Source: Oscillospiraceae bacterium (GTDB lineage: Bacteria > Bacillota > Clostridia > Oscillospirales > Acutalibacteraceae). Taken from it: a DNA stretch of 12,883 bases. Each line of letters begins with the position of its first letter. The stretch's first letter is position 1. A program made the position numbers and the translations under genes. The DNA lies in contig CACZON010000165.1 in the NCBI GenBank assembly GCA_902782805.1, positions 1 through 12,883 on the forward strand. The letters run 5' to 3'. The notes below the pieces were generated by a model. It searched no databases. It saw only the letters and a list, made by a program, of their open reading frames with translations, and was not told the DNA's origin. This document shows positions 1 through 6,286 of the stretch, one piece after another.

Positions 1-80
1 CGGCTGCCTTCGAGCAGCGTTTCCCCGAGGGCAAGCGTTCCGTCAATATCAAACAAAAAGAGCTTTTTATCTTTGAGCAT
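1..80 (-). CDS. HAD-superfamily phosphatase, NagD-like (N-terminal fragment)
   Basis: Only the first 26 codons are present; the gene runs off the left edge. It begins MLKDKKLFLFDIDGTL, which carries HAD motif I (DxDGT; the first Asp is the nucleophile and the second the acid/base), followed by LALGETLLEGS. The small residue pattern after DGTL resembles the NagD/p-nitrophenylphosphatase (HAD-IIA) branch, so a phosphatase acting on a small phosphorylated metabolite is likely; the substrate cannot be told. Its ATG lies 3 bp after the znuB stop and has only a weak purine-rich site (GGGAAG) upstream. It is therefore probably the last or a late gene of the zinc operon transcript. The link to zinc may be positional only. 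Confidence 0.75.
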   Translation of the reverse strand, partial: MLKDKKLFLFDIDGTLALGETLLEGS

Positions 81-83
81 AGT

Positions 84-929
84 TTATCTTCCCGCTTTCC
101 GAAGACTCCATATAAACGTAAGAAAGAAGATCGCCGCCGCGATCAAAACGATCGTTCCGCTCGCCACCGTGCCGAGATAATAGGAAAGGATCAGCCCGCT
201 GATTCCGGAGAAGAGCGAGATTCCCATCGCCCAGAAGTGGCTTCCCCGCGCGCTTTTCGCAAGATTGCGCGCTGCCGCGGCAGGCAGCACCAGAAGCGAA
301 TTGATGATCAGGATCCCGACCCATTTGATCGAAACCATTACCGTCAGCGCAACGACGATCGAAAAAAGATGGCGGATGAGGTTAACTCTTACGTTCTTGC
401 CGCTCGCCATATCGGGATTGATCGTAACGAGCAGGAATTTATTATAGAATAAAATCCAGAGAATTACAACCGCACACAGCAAAACGAAAAGCATCAAAAT
501 CTCCTCGGACTGAACGGTCAGAATATCGCCGATCAGATAGGAGGAATATTTCGCAAAGCCTCCGCGCGCCGAAAGGATCACGATCCCCAGCGCCAGGCCG
601 ATCGAGGAGAAAACGCCGATCACCGTATCAGCGGAGGAATTGCCGTGCTGCAGAACGCCGGAGATCAGCAGCGCAAAGAGCAGCGCGAATCCGATCATCG
701 AGATCATATAATGATCGATCCCCAGCAGCACGCCGATCGCGATGCCCGTCAGGGCGCTGTGCCCGAGCGCGTCGGAAAAGAAGGACATTTTATTGTTGAC
801 GACCGAGGTTCCGATCAGACCGAACAGCGGAGTCACGAGCAATACCGCCAGCAGCGCGCTGCGCATGAATTCGTAGTTTGCCCATTCAAACGGCAGGATC
901 GCGCGCAGGATCGAATCCAGAAATTCCAT
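84..929 (-). CDS. znuB: Zinc ABC transporter permease, ZnuB-like (ABC-3 family)
   Basis: This 281-residue polytopic membrane protein is the channel subunit of a metal importer. It has about eight or nine hydrophobic segments, and FFSDALGHSALTGIAIG near residues 48-64 matches the conserved region of the ABC-3 metal permease family (ZnuB/MntB/AdcB). The C-terminal segment contains the family's SGTIVLIAA pattern. I start it at the ATG at 929, preceded by an excellent AAGGAGGGG site. The open frame continues upstream to 1208, but that stretch overlaps znuC, is Arg/Ser/Pro-rich and is not transporter-like. It sits 13 bp downstream of the ATPase gene in the order binding protein, ATPase, permease. 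Zinc rather than manganese is inferred from the ligand set of the binding protein. Confidence 0.93.
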   Translation of the reverse strand: MEFLDSILRAILPFEWANYEFMRSALLAVLLVTPLFGLIGTSVVNNKMSFFSDALGHSALTGIAIGVLLGIDHYMISMIGFALLFALLISGVLQHGNSSADTVIGVFSSIGLALGIVILSARGGFAKYSSYLIGDILTVQSEEILMLFVLLCAVVILWILFYNKFLLVTINPDMASGKNVRVNLIRHLFSIVVALTVMVSIKWVGILIINSLLVLPAAAARNLAKSARGSHFWAMGISLFSGISGLILSYYLGTVASGTIVLIAAAIFFLTFIWSLRKAGR

Positions 930-942
930 TCTGTTCCCCTCC

Positions 943-1665
943 TTACGAAAGGCCGAAGGTCTCGGCGATCTCGGGCGAATCCATAACCTCTTCGCATTTC
1001 CCGCAGAGAACGACGGTTTGATCGAGCAGAACGACGTCCGTTGCGTAACGGCGTACGTGGCCGAGGTCGTGGGAAACGAGGAGGATCGGCATATGGTATT
1101 CCTCGCGCAGCGAGGTGACGACTTCGTAGAACGATTCGATCCCGCGCCGGTCAACGGCGGAAACCGGTTCGTCGAGCAGCAAAAGCTGCGGCATCGGATC
1201 CAGCGCAAACGCCAGCAGAACGCGCTGGAGTTCCCCGCCGGAGAGCGACGAAAGCGGGCGGTCGATCAGTTTTTCGCCGCCGGTTTTTTTGAGGATTTCG
1301 CGCGCGTGGGTGATCGCCTTTTTCCGATGAACGAGCCAGACCGGCGCGCTGCTGCAGCCGCAGGAAAGAAACTCGCCGACGGTCACCGGGATCGTCCGGT
1401 CTAGGATCGTGTTCTGCGGGACGTAGCCGATCCGCGGGCGTTCGACAAGAACCCCTTCGGAATCGAAAAATTCGATCGTTCCCGAATAGGGGATCCGGCC
1501 GAGAATGCTGCGCAGCAGCGTCGTTTTTCCGGCGCCGTTGCGGCCGATCAGCGCGGTGATTTCCGCGTGGTGCGCCTCAAAAGAGACGTCGTGCAGGATT
1601 TCCGTTTTATCGCGCCAAACGGTCAGATGTTCGATTTTCAGACTGCATTTGCATTCGTGTTCCAT
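943..1665 (-). CDS. znuC: Zinc ABC transporter ATP-binding protein, ZnuC-like
   Basis: This 240-residue ATPase powers the importer. All nucleotide-binding motifs are intact: Walker A GRNGAGKTT (41-49), Q-loop Gln84, ABC signature LSGGELQR (141-148), Walker B LLLLDEPVSAVD (161-172) and the switch His in SHD (198-200). Length is normal for ZnuC/MntA-type ATPases. The N-terminus EHECKC has two cysteines close together, which is unusual, but one protein cannot show whether they bind metal. The AAAGGA ribosome site overlaps the TAA of znuA, leaving 12 bp between the genes, which suggests tight co-translation. The energy-coupling partner is the adjacent permease and the ligand source is the upstream lipoprotein. 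Confidence 0.96.
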   Translation of the reverse strand: MEHECKCSLKIEHLTVWRDKTEILHDVSFEAHHAEITALIGRNGAGKTTLLRSILGRIPYSGTIEFFDSEGVLVERPRIGYVPQNTILDRTIPVTVGEFLSCGCSSAPVWLVHRKKAITHAREILKKTGGEKLIDRPLSSLSGGELQRVLLAFALDPMPQLLLLDEPVSAVDRRGIESFYEVVTSLREEYHMPILLVSHDLGHVRRYATDVVLLDQTVVLCGKCEEVMDSPEIAETFGLS

Positions 1666-1677
1666 GATTTCTTTCCT

Positions 1678-2535
1678 TTATCCGAGCGCTTCGAGAAGCG
1701 TATCCGTATTTTTCCGCATCGCCGAAAGATACGCGTCCGGCGAATCCTCTCCGGTAACGACGGGATCGAGCGTATAAACCTTTGCACCGGTTTCCTGAGC
1801 GATCACGTCCGCAGCCGAAGCGGAATACTGCGGCTCGGCAAAAAGCGCCTTTACCTGCAGCTCGTTGACAAGTTCGATCGTTTCGGCGATCTCGCGGGCG
1901 CTGGGGTAAGAATCCGGCTCGCGGTTGATCACACCGACGATCTTAAGCGAGAATTCCGCCGCAAGATACGGAAACGCCTCGTGCATCGTAACGATGTTCC
2001 GGTTCGAAAGTCCGTCGAGCCTGCCGTGCATCTCCTCACAGAGCGCTTCGAGCTTTTCAAGATAAGCCTTTTCGTTTGCCTCGTACTGTTCCCGATGTTC
2101 CGGATCGCCTGCCTTGAGCGCGGCGGCGATGCTCCGGACCTGATATTCGTTCCCCTTCGGGCTGACCCAAATATGCGGGTTTTCGTCGATCAGGTCATAC
2201 CCCTCGCTGGCGTCCGCGACCGTAAGGCCCGGCAGATGCTCCGCAACCTTTCTGAGGAAATTTTCCATCCCCGCGCCGTTGACGATAAAGAGATCCGCCT
2301 CTTCGAGCGTCTTCATATCCTTGTTCTGAAGCTGGTAATCGTGAAGACATCCCGCCTGCTGGCCCGCCATATTGATCACCCGAACGCCTTCAATCCCCTG
2401 CGTCAGGTTGAGCGCCGAAATATAAAGCGGATAAAACGAAGCGACAACGGTATATCCGGTTTTTTCCGGCGCTTTTTTGCAGCCGCCGAACAGGATCAGC
2501 AGCAAAGCAAGACACGCCGTCAGTATTCTTTTCAA
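1678..2535 (-). CDS. znuA: Zinc-binding lipoprotein of ABC transporter, ZnuA/AdcA-like
   Basis: This 285-residue cluster A-I (family 9) solute-binding protein captures extracellular metal. It has a lipoprotein signal with lipobox LFGGC; Cys19 is the predicted lipidated residue. Predicted ligands are His65 (in CLHDY), His121 (in NPHIW), His185 (in TMHEAF) and Asp257 (in LDPV). Three His plus one carboxylate is the zinc-type set; manganese-type proteins usually have Glu at the third position, so zinc is favoured. The His-rich loop seen in many ZnuA proteins is absent. The start is TTG at 2533-2535: no suitable in-frame ATG exists, and a perfect GGAGG lies 7 nt upstream. It is the first gene of the operon, directly under a Zur-like operator. 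Confidence 0.93.
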   Translation of the reverse strand: MKRILTACLALLLILFGGCKKAPEKTGYTVVASFYPLYISALNLTQGIEGVRVINMAGQQAGCLHDYQLQNKDMKTLEEADLFIVNGAGMENFLRKVAEHLPGLTVADASEGYDLIDENPHIWVSPKGNEYQVRSIAAALKAGDPEHREQYEANEKAYLEKLEALCEEMHGRLDGLSNRNIVTMHEAFPYLAAEFSLKIVGVINREPDSYPSAREIAETIELVNELQVKALFAEPQYSASAADVIAQETGAKVYTLDPVVTGEDSPDAYLSAMRKNTDTLLEALG

Positions 2536-2542
2536 TTGAATG

Positions 2543-2547
2543 CCTCC
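2543..2547 (-). promoter_or_regulatory. Shine-Dalgarno site setting the TTG start of znuA
   Basis: On the minus strand GGAGG is followed by 7 nt (CATTCAA) and then TTG. This spacing fixes the TTG at 2535 as the start. The site directly abuts the inverted-repeat operator. Confidence 0.8.
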
Positions 2548-2568
2548 AAATGCAAATCATTTGCATTT
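2548..2568 (-). promoter_or_regulatory. Zur/Fur-family operator of the zinc operon
   Basis: This is a perfect 21-bp inverted repeat: arms AAATGCAAAT and ATTTGCATTT around a single central base. Its 7-1-7 core (TGCAAAT-n-ATTTGCA) has the geometry of Fur-family boxes such as the Fur core TGATAAT-n-ATTATCA. It begins 3 bp downstream of the -10 element, so it covers the predicted transcription start, a typical repressor position. In front of a zinc importer the natural regulator is Zur, repressing when zinc is plentiful. The dyad is seen directly; the identity of the regulator is inferred, and no regulator gene is in the window. Confidence 0.8.
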
Positions 2569-2571
2569 AAG

Positions 2572-2600
2572 ATCATAAACCTTTGTTTTCACTCTGTCAA
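2572..2600 (-). promoter_or_regulatory. Sigma-A promoter of the zinc transporter operon
   Basis: On the minus strand the sequence is TTGACA (2595-2600), a 17-bp spacer, then TATGAT (2572-2577). The -35 is a perfect consensus and the -10 differs at one base. Transcription should start near 2565, inside the operator, giving a leader of about 30 nt. Such a strong core promoter makes sense if the operon is held down by a repressor. Confidence 0.85.
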
Positions 2601-2618
2601 TATTTTCTCAGAAAAGAC

Positions 2619-2647
2619 TTGATTTTTTCGTTTTGATACGCTATAAT
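2619..2647 (+). promoter_or_regulatory. Sigma-A promoter of tRNA-Val
   Basis: TTGATT (2619-2624), a 17-bp spacer and TATAAT (2642-2647) form a near-consensus promoter whose start would fall near 2654, about 5 nt before the mature tRNA. Its -35 lies only 18 bp from the -35 of the divergent zinc promoter. Confidence 0.85.
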
Positions 2648-2658
2648 AATTTCACTGC

Positions 2659-2735
2659 GGACGTTTAGCTCAGCTGGTAGAGCATTCGCTTGACGTGCGA
2701 AGGGTTCACAGGTTCGAGTCCTGTAACGTCCACCA
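2659..2735 (+). tRNA. tRNA-Val (anticodon GAC), CCA encoded
   Basis: The cloverleaf folds fully. The acceptor is GGACGTT paired with AACGTCC, then discriminator A and an encoded CCA (2733-2735). The D stem is GCTC/GAGC, the anticodon stem TTCGC/GCGAA with loop TTGACGT, and the T arm ACAGG-TTCGAGT-CCTGT. The anticodon GAC (2692-2694) reads the valine codons GUC and GUU. It is a single tRNA gene with its own promoter and terminator. Confidence 0.96.
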
Positions 2736-2737
2736 AG

Positions 2738-2777
2738 AATCCGATCAACCTTCCGGCTGGTCGGATTTTTCTTATTT
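2738..2777 (+). terminator. Intrinsic terminator after tRNA-Val
   Basis: A 10-bp stem, AATCCGATCA (2738-2747) with TGGTCGGATT (2758-2767) including one G-U pair, is followed by a U-rich run (TTTTTCTTATTTT). It starts 2 nt after the encoded CCA. Confidence 0.85.
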
Positions 2778-2818
2778 TCATCCGATTCCGACAGATGCAG
2801 TAAAAAGGAGAAAAGATA

Positions 2819-3478
2819 ATGAAATACCAATACAGAGAAATGCCGGAAACAATGAGAGACACTTTCGGCGACTTTTCAAAAAGCTTCGGATTCTGCTGGA
2901 AGGAATTTGTGATCACGGTGCCTTCCCCGCTGTTTCTGGTAACCACCTACAAATCTAACGGTCTGACGAACGCATGTATGCAGTCCTGGGCAACGTTCAC
3001 AAGCGCCAACCGCGGCGAAGGCTTTTACGCAATCCTTGCGAGCGTCAACAAAGGAGGGCATCTTTACGAAAGCCTCAGGGAAACGAAAGAGGCCGTTCTC
3101 AATTTCATGTCGGAAGATTTCTTCGACGCCTGTATGGCGACCATCCGTCATAACGACTTCGAAGAAGACGAAATCTCCGCCTCCGGGCTGACCGCCGAAA
3201 AGGCCGCCTGGGTCAATGCGCCGCTGGTCGAAGAATGCTTTATGAACCTCGAATGCCGATATGTCTGGGAAAAGGAAATCATCCCGGGAGACGACCACGT
3301 CATGATCTGTCTCGAAATCCTCGGCGTGCAGATGGATGAGAATCATCTCGCGGACAAAATCGGAGAAAACGGACTTCTCTACAACATCCATTACCCGGTC
3401 AATCCGGAAAAGATCGAAAAAACCGCCCGGGATTATTACGGCGTTCTTCAGAAGAAGATCGAAGGCGAAGAATACTGA
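2819..3478 (+). CDS. Flavin reductase-like (FMN-binding split-barrel) family protein
   Basis: This 219-residue soluble protein has no signal peptide or membrane segment. Residues 30-60 (ITVPSPLFLVTTYKSNGLTNAC...) and the stretch around FYAILASVNKGGHLYESLRETKEAVLNFMS (69-98) match the pattern of the flavin reductase-like domain: an early strand ending in a TNA-type FMN-contact segment, then an R/KxT...NF element. Members bind FMN and use NAD(P)H or partner proteins; the actual substrate here cannot be read. The start is supported by AAGGAG 8 nt upstream of the ATG. It lies just after the tRNA terminator with no clear promoter of its own, and 21 bp before the AlaX-like gene, so the two are probably co-transcribed. 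Confidence 0.7.
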   Translation: MKYQYREMPETMRDTFGDFSKSFGFCWKEFVITVPSPLFLVTTYKSNGLTNACMQSWATFTSANRGEGFYAILASVNKGGHLYESLRETKEAVLNFMSEDFFDACMATIRHNDFEEDEISASGLTAEKAAWVNAPLVEECFMNLECRYVWEKEIIPGDDHVMICLEILGVQMDENHLADKIGENGLLYNIHYPVNPEKIEKTARDYYGVLQKKIEGEEY

Positions 3479-3499
3479 TTTCCAGAAAGGATGCTTTCC

Positions 3500-4672
3500 A
3501 TGACGAAAAAGCTTTACGATTTTGACGGCCACCGTTCAACGTTCGAGGCGACCGTCCTTTCCTGCGAAAAAGCTGAAAAAGGCTGGCGCGTCACGCTCGA
3601 TCAAACCGCCTTTTTCCCGGAAGGCGGCGGCCAGAAGGCCGATCCCGGCACGCTCGGCGGAATCGAAGTGCTCGACGTTCAGATCGAAAACGGCGAGATC
3701 TTTCATTTGCTTCCGTCGCCTCTGCCCGCGGGCAAAACCGTTCACGGCGCGATCGATTACGAAACGCGCTTTCACCGGATGCAGAACCATTCCGGCGAGC
3801 ATATCGTCTCCGGCCTGATTCATACGCTGTTCGGTTATGAGAACGTCGGCTTCCACATGGGCAGCGAATGCGTCACCGTCGATTACAGCGGCGAGCTTTC
3901 GGAAGAACAGCTCGCCCGGGTGGAAATGCTCGCGAACCGCGCCGTCTGGGAAAACCGGGAGATCCGGATCGAATACCCCGCGCCGGAAGCGCTCGAAACG
4001 ATCCCCTACCGCAGCAAGCTCGATTTGAAAGACGACGTCCGCATCGTTACGATCGAGGGCTACGATATCTGCGCCTGCTGCGCGCCTCACGTTTCGCACA
4101 CCGGCGAGATCGGCGTGATCAAGCTGCTCGAAGCGATCCGCTACAAAGGCGGAACGCGCCTGAATATGCTCTGCGGCTTCGACGCGCTTGCCGATTACAA
4201 CGAAAAATACCGCGTTCTGCGGAAGATCTCGAACCGCCTGAGCGCAAAGCAAAGCGAGGCCTTCGAAGCCGTTCTGCGCCTCGAGGAAGAGATCGCGGCG
4301 CAGAAGAATTCCCTCTATTTCCTCAAAAAATCGCTGATCGAAGCAAAAATCGCGGCGATGAAAGAGACCGCCGGCTCGATCTGCCTTTTTGAAGAATCGC
4401 TTGAAACCGATTCGATGCGGCGCCTTGCGAACGAAGGCGCGCAGCGCTGCGGCGGGATCTGCATCGTCCTTTCCGGCAGCGATCAAAAGGGCTATTCCTT
4501 TATCGCCGCAAGCCGGAACGTCCCTCTGCGCGAGGAAGCGAGAAAACTCGCCGCCGCGCTTTCGGGAAAAGGCGGCGGTTCCGATGAAATGATCCAGGGG
4601 CGGATTTCCGCTTCCAGAAAAGAGATCGAGGCGTATTTCGGCCGTTCGGCCCATGCAACAGAAAAGAGCTGA
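3500..4672 (+). CDS. Alanyl-tRNA editing protein, AlaX-like with DHHA1 domain
   Basis: This 390-residue protein is a free-standing relative of the editing half of alanyl-tRNA synthetase; the family hydrolyses Ser- or Gly-tRNA(Ala) in trans. The zinc site is complete: HxxxH in NHSGEH (His97, His101) and CxxxH in CACCAPH (Cys193, His197). A barrel domain (about 1-90) precedes the editing domain (90-220). Helical residues 225-285 then lead to a DHHA1-type C-terminus with a GGGSDEMIQGR motif near 367-377, which makes it the long AlaX form. I start at the ATG at 3500. An ATG at 3491 is in frame, but its A is the last base of the GAAAGGA ribosome site, which is well spaced for 3500. Its stop lies in the arm of a shared terminator. 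Confidence 0.9.
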   Translation: MTKKLYDFDGHRSTFEATVLSCEKAEKGWRVTLDQTAFFPEGGGQKADPGTLGGIEVLDVQIENGEIFHLLPSPLPAGKTVHGAIDYETRFHRMQNHSGEHIVSGLIHTLFGYENVGFHMGSECVTVDYSGELSEEQLARVEMLANRAVWENREIRIEYPAPEALETIPYRSKLDLKDDVRIVTIEGYDICACCAPHVSHTGEIGVIKLLEAIRYKGGTRLNMLCGFDALADYNEKYRVLRKISNRLSAKQSEAFEAVLRLEEEIAAQKNSLYFLKKSLIEAKIAAMKETAGSICLFEESLETDSMRRLANEGAQRCGGICIVLSGSDQKGYSFIAASRNVPLREEARKLAAALSGKGGGSDEMIQGRISASRKEIEAYFGRSAHATEKS

Positions 4673-4692
4673 GAAAATCTCAGCTCTTTTTT
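4662..4692. terminator. Bidirectional terminator shared by convergent alaX-like and carboxypeptidase genes
   Basis: A perfect 13-bp stem (4662-4674 with 4678-4690) closes an AAA loop. A-rich and T-rich ends serve both directions. The TGA of the plus-strand gene (4670-4672) lies in the left arm, and the TGA of the minus-strand gene (4680-4682) in the right arm. Confidence 0.9.
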
Positions 4693-6059
4693 CTTCCTTC
4701 GTCCAGCGAGCGGTAGCGCTTCGTCCGGCGGAGTTTTTTCTTTTTATGGTTGTAGATGATCACGAGGAGGATATAGATCAGCAGCAGCACGCCGACGAAA
4801 AACAGCAGCGTTGTGAGCCAGTTCTTGAAGATCAGCTCCTTGCCGGCGTCGAAGGTATAGAGCAGCTCGCTCTTTTCGGCCGATTCCGTTGCAAGCAGGT
4901 TGAGCGTCGTCAGCTCCTGATCGGCATAGACGAGGGTCACCGTACCGATCACGTCGCCCGCATTGATCGGCGCGGGGACGCTCTCAGGAAGATCGTACCG
5001 GTAGAGGATGCTCGTGGTTTCTACGTTATAGGGAAGCAGCGCGGAGAACGATTTTTCAACGTAAAGGAGCATCGAATCCTTGCCCCAGGAATAATCGATC
5101 TTGATCTCGCCCTTGATATCGCCCGCCTTTACGATCTTTTTAAGCTCGAAGTTTTCGAACGCCCATTGGTAGAGCGCGCGGGAATCGAGCATTTCGCCGT
5201 GGGTATAGATATCGTTTCCGTCGGCGTCGACACTCGGCGAGCCGAGGGCGACGCAGAGGTAGCTGTAGCCGTCGCGGATCGCGGTGGAAACGAGGCAGTA
5301 GCCCGCTTCGTCGTGAGAGCCGGTCTTGATTCCCTGAGCGTAGCGGTAATAGTAAGCGCCGTCGTCGATGTTCTGATTGAGCATACGGTTGGTCGTGTAG
5401 ACGTCACGCTCATAATCACACTTGTTGGTCGGGCGCAGCGTATAGTAGAGCTGGTTCGAAATCTGCGCGAAATACGGCAGCGAGAGCGCGTACTTCGTAA
5501 TGATCATCAGGTCGCGCGCCGAGGTGTAATGATCGTTGTCGTGAAGGCCGTGCGGATTTTTGAAATGCGTGTTTTTGCAGCCGAGCTCCTGCGCCTTCTT
5601 GTTCATCTTCTCAACGAACTTCGCTTCGCTCCCCTCGCCGACGTAGAGCGCGAGCGCAAGCGCCGCGTCGTTGCCGGAGGGCACCATCATCAGGTTAAAA
5701 AGCTCATAGGCGGAAAGCTCCTCGCCGATGATGATCCCGCTCATCGAACTGCCGGTCCCGGTCAGGGCGTCGTCGACCGCCTGCGGGATCGTAATCATCG
5801 TATTCTGAACGTCGTCGATGGCCTCGAACGCAACGATATAGGTCATGATTTTCGTGATCGAAGCCGGTTCGAGCCGCTCGTCGGCGTTTTTTTCGTAAAG
5901 AATGGTATCCGTATCCAGATTCAGAAGCAGCAGCGCTTCGGCATGCGTTTCAATCTCCGGATCGTACGGCAGCGCCGCGGCAGAGAGAGAAAACGCCGGA
6001 AAAAGCATGCAAAACGCCAGAAGCACGCAGAAAAATGCTTTAACGGTTCCTTTTTTCAT
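4680..6059 (-). CDS. D-alanyl-D-alanine carboxypeptidase (low-molecular-weight PBP, S11 family)
   Basis: This 459-residue exported enzyme trims the terminal D-Ala from peptidoglycan stem peptides and so limits cross-linking. A signal peptide (about 1-29, hydrophobic core FFCVLLAFCMLF) is followed by the three penicillin-binding motifs: SxxK at Ser67-Ile-Thr-Lys70 (Ser67 nucleophile), SGN at 128-130 and KTG at 245-247. After a beta-rich C-terminal domain come a membrane helix (about 415-436) and a very basic tail (KKKKLRRTKR), so it is anchored by a true transmembrane segment, as in Firmicute DacA-like proteins, rather than an amphipathic helix. The start has AAGGTG 7 nt upstream. It is the last gene of the ksgA cluster, 29 bp after the small membrane protein. 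Which dac paralogue it is cannot be decided. Confidence 0.95.
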   Translation of the reverse strand: MKKGTVKAFFCVLLAFCMLFPAFSLSAAALPYDPEIETHAEALLLLNLDTDTILYEKNADERLEPASITKIMTYIVAFEAIDDVQNTMITIPQAVDDALTGTGSSMSGIIIGEELSAYELFNLMMVPSGNDAALALALYVGEGSEAKFVEKMNKKAQELGCKNTHFKNPHGLHDNDHYTSARDLMIITKYALSLPYFAQISNQLYYTLRPTNKCDYERDVYTTNRMLNQNIDDGAYYYRYAQGIKTGSHDEAGYCLVSTAIRDGYSYLCVALGSPSVDADGNDIYTHGEMLDSRALYQWAFENFELKKIVKAGDIKGEIKIDYSWGKDSMLLYVEKSFSALLPYNVETTSILYRYDLPESVPAPINAGDVIGTVTLVYADQELTTLNLLATESAEKSELLYTFDAGKELIFKNWLTTLLFFVGVLLLIYILLVIIYNHKKKKLRRTKRYRSLDEGRKKS

Positions 6060-6088
6060 AGAGGGTCACCTTGTTTGAGGATGGATTT

Positions 6089-6286
6089 TCAGGAGTTGGA
6101 TTTTTTCCAGAAGGCAGCCATCAGGATGATCCCGCAGAACGCCGCGATGCATGCCGCAACCGAAAAGCGGACGCTCCAGGATTCCTCGCCGAGCGGCCCG
6201 AGCACCATTCCGACGATCGTACAGACGGCGGCAATCGAGATCAGGACCACGATGATCGTTTTCAGCGTTTTCTGATAGGATTTCAT
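6089..6286 (-). CDS. Small two-helix membrane protein, unknown function
   Basis: The protein has 65 residues with two predicted membrane helices (about 9-30 and 41-60) joined by a short loop, GPLGEESWSVRF, and a basic C-terminus FWKKSNS. A hairpin with both ends inside the cell is the simplest topology. I do not recognise the family. It is likely real: a perfect AAGGAGG lies 7 nt before the ATG, and its ATG overlaps the ksgA stop in an ATGA arrangement that suggests translational coupling. It also fills the space to the carboxypeptidase. Its position before a cell-wall enzyme allows an envelope role, but nothing in the sequence shows this. Confidence 0.75.
   Translation of the reverse strand: MKSYQKTLKTIIVVLISIAAVCTIVGMVLGPLGEESWSVRFSVAACIAAFCGIILMAAFWKKSNS

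Noticed and set aside
930..1208. N-terminal extension of the zinc permease
   Set aside because: It would overlap znuC by over 260 bp, is Arg/Ser-rich, and the ATG at 929 has an excellent ribosome site.
1647..1655. AATGCAAAT half-site of the Zur-like operator inside znuC
   Set aside because: There is no matching second arm and it lies in coding sequence for the N-terminal Cys-Lys-Cys region; likely chance.
1567..2622. Long plus-strand open frame opposite znuA
   Set aside because: It is antisense to a well-supported lipoprotein gene, is Arg/Phe-rich with no recognisable domain, and reflects codon bias on the other strand.
4653..6275. 540-codon plus-strand open frame opposite the carboxypeptidase
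   Set aside because: It is the complement of a gene with three intact penicillin-binding motifs, is rich in Arg/Val/Asp without domain patterns, and starts inside the end of the alaX-like gene.
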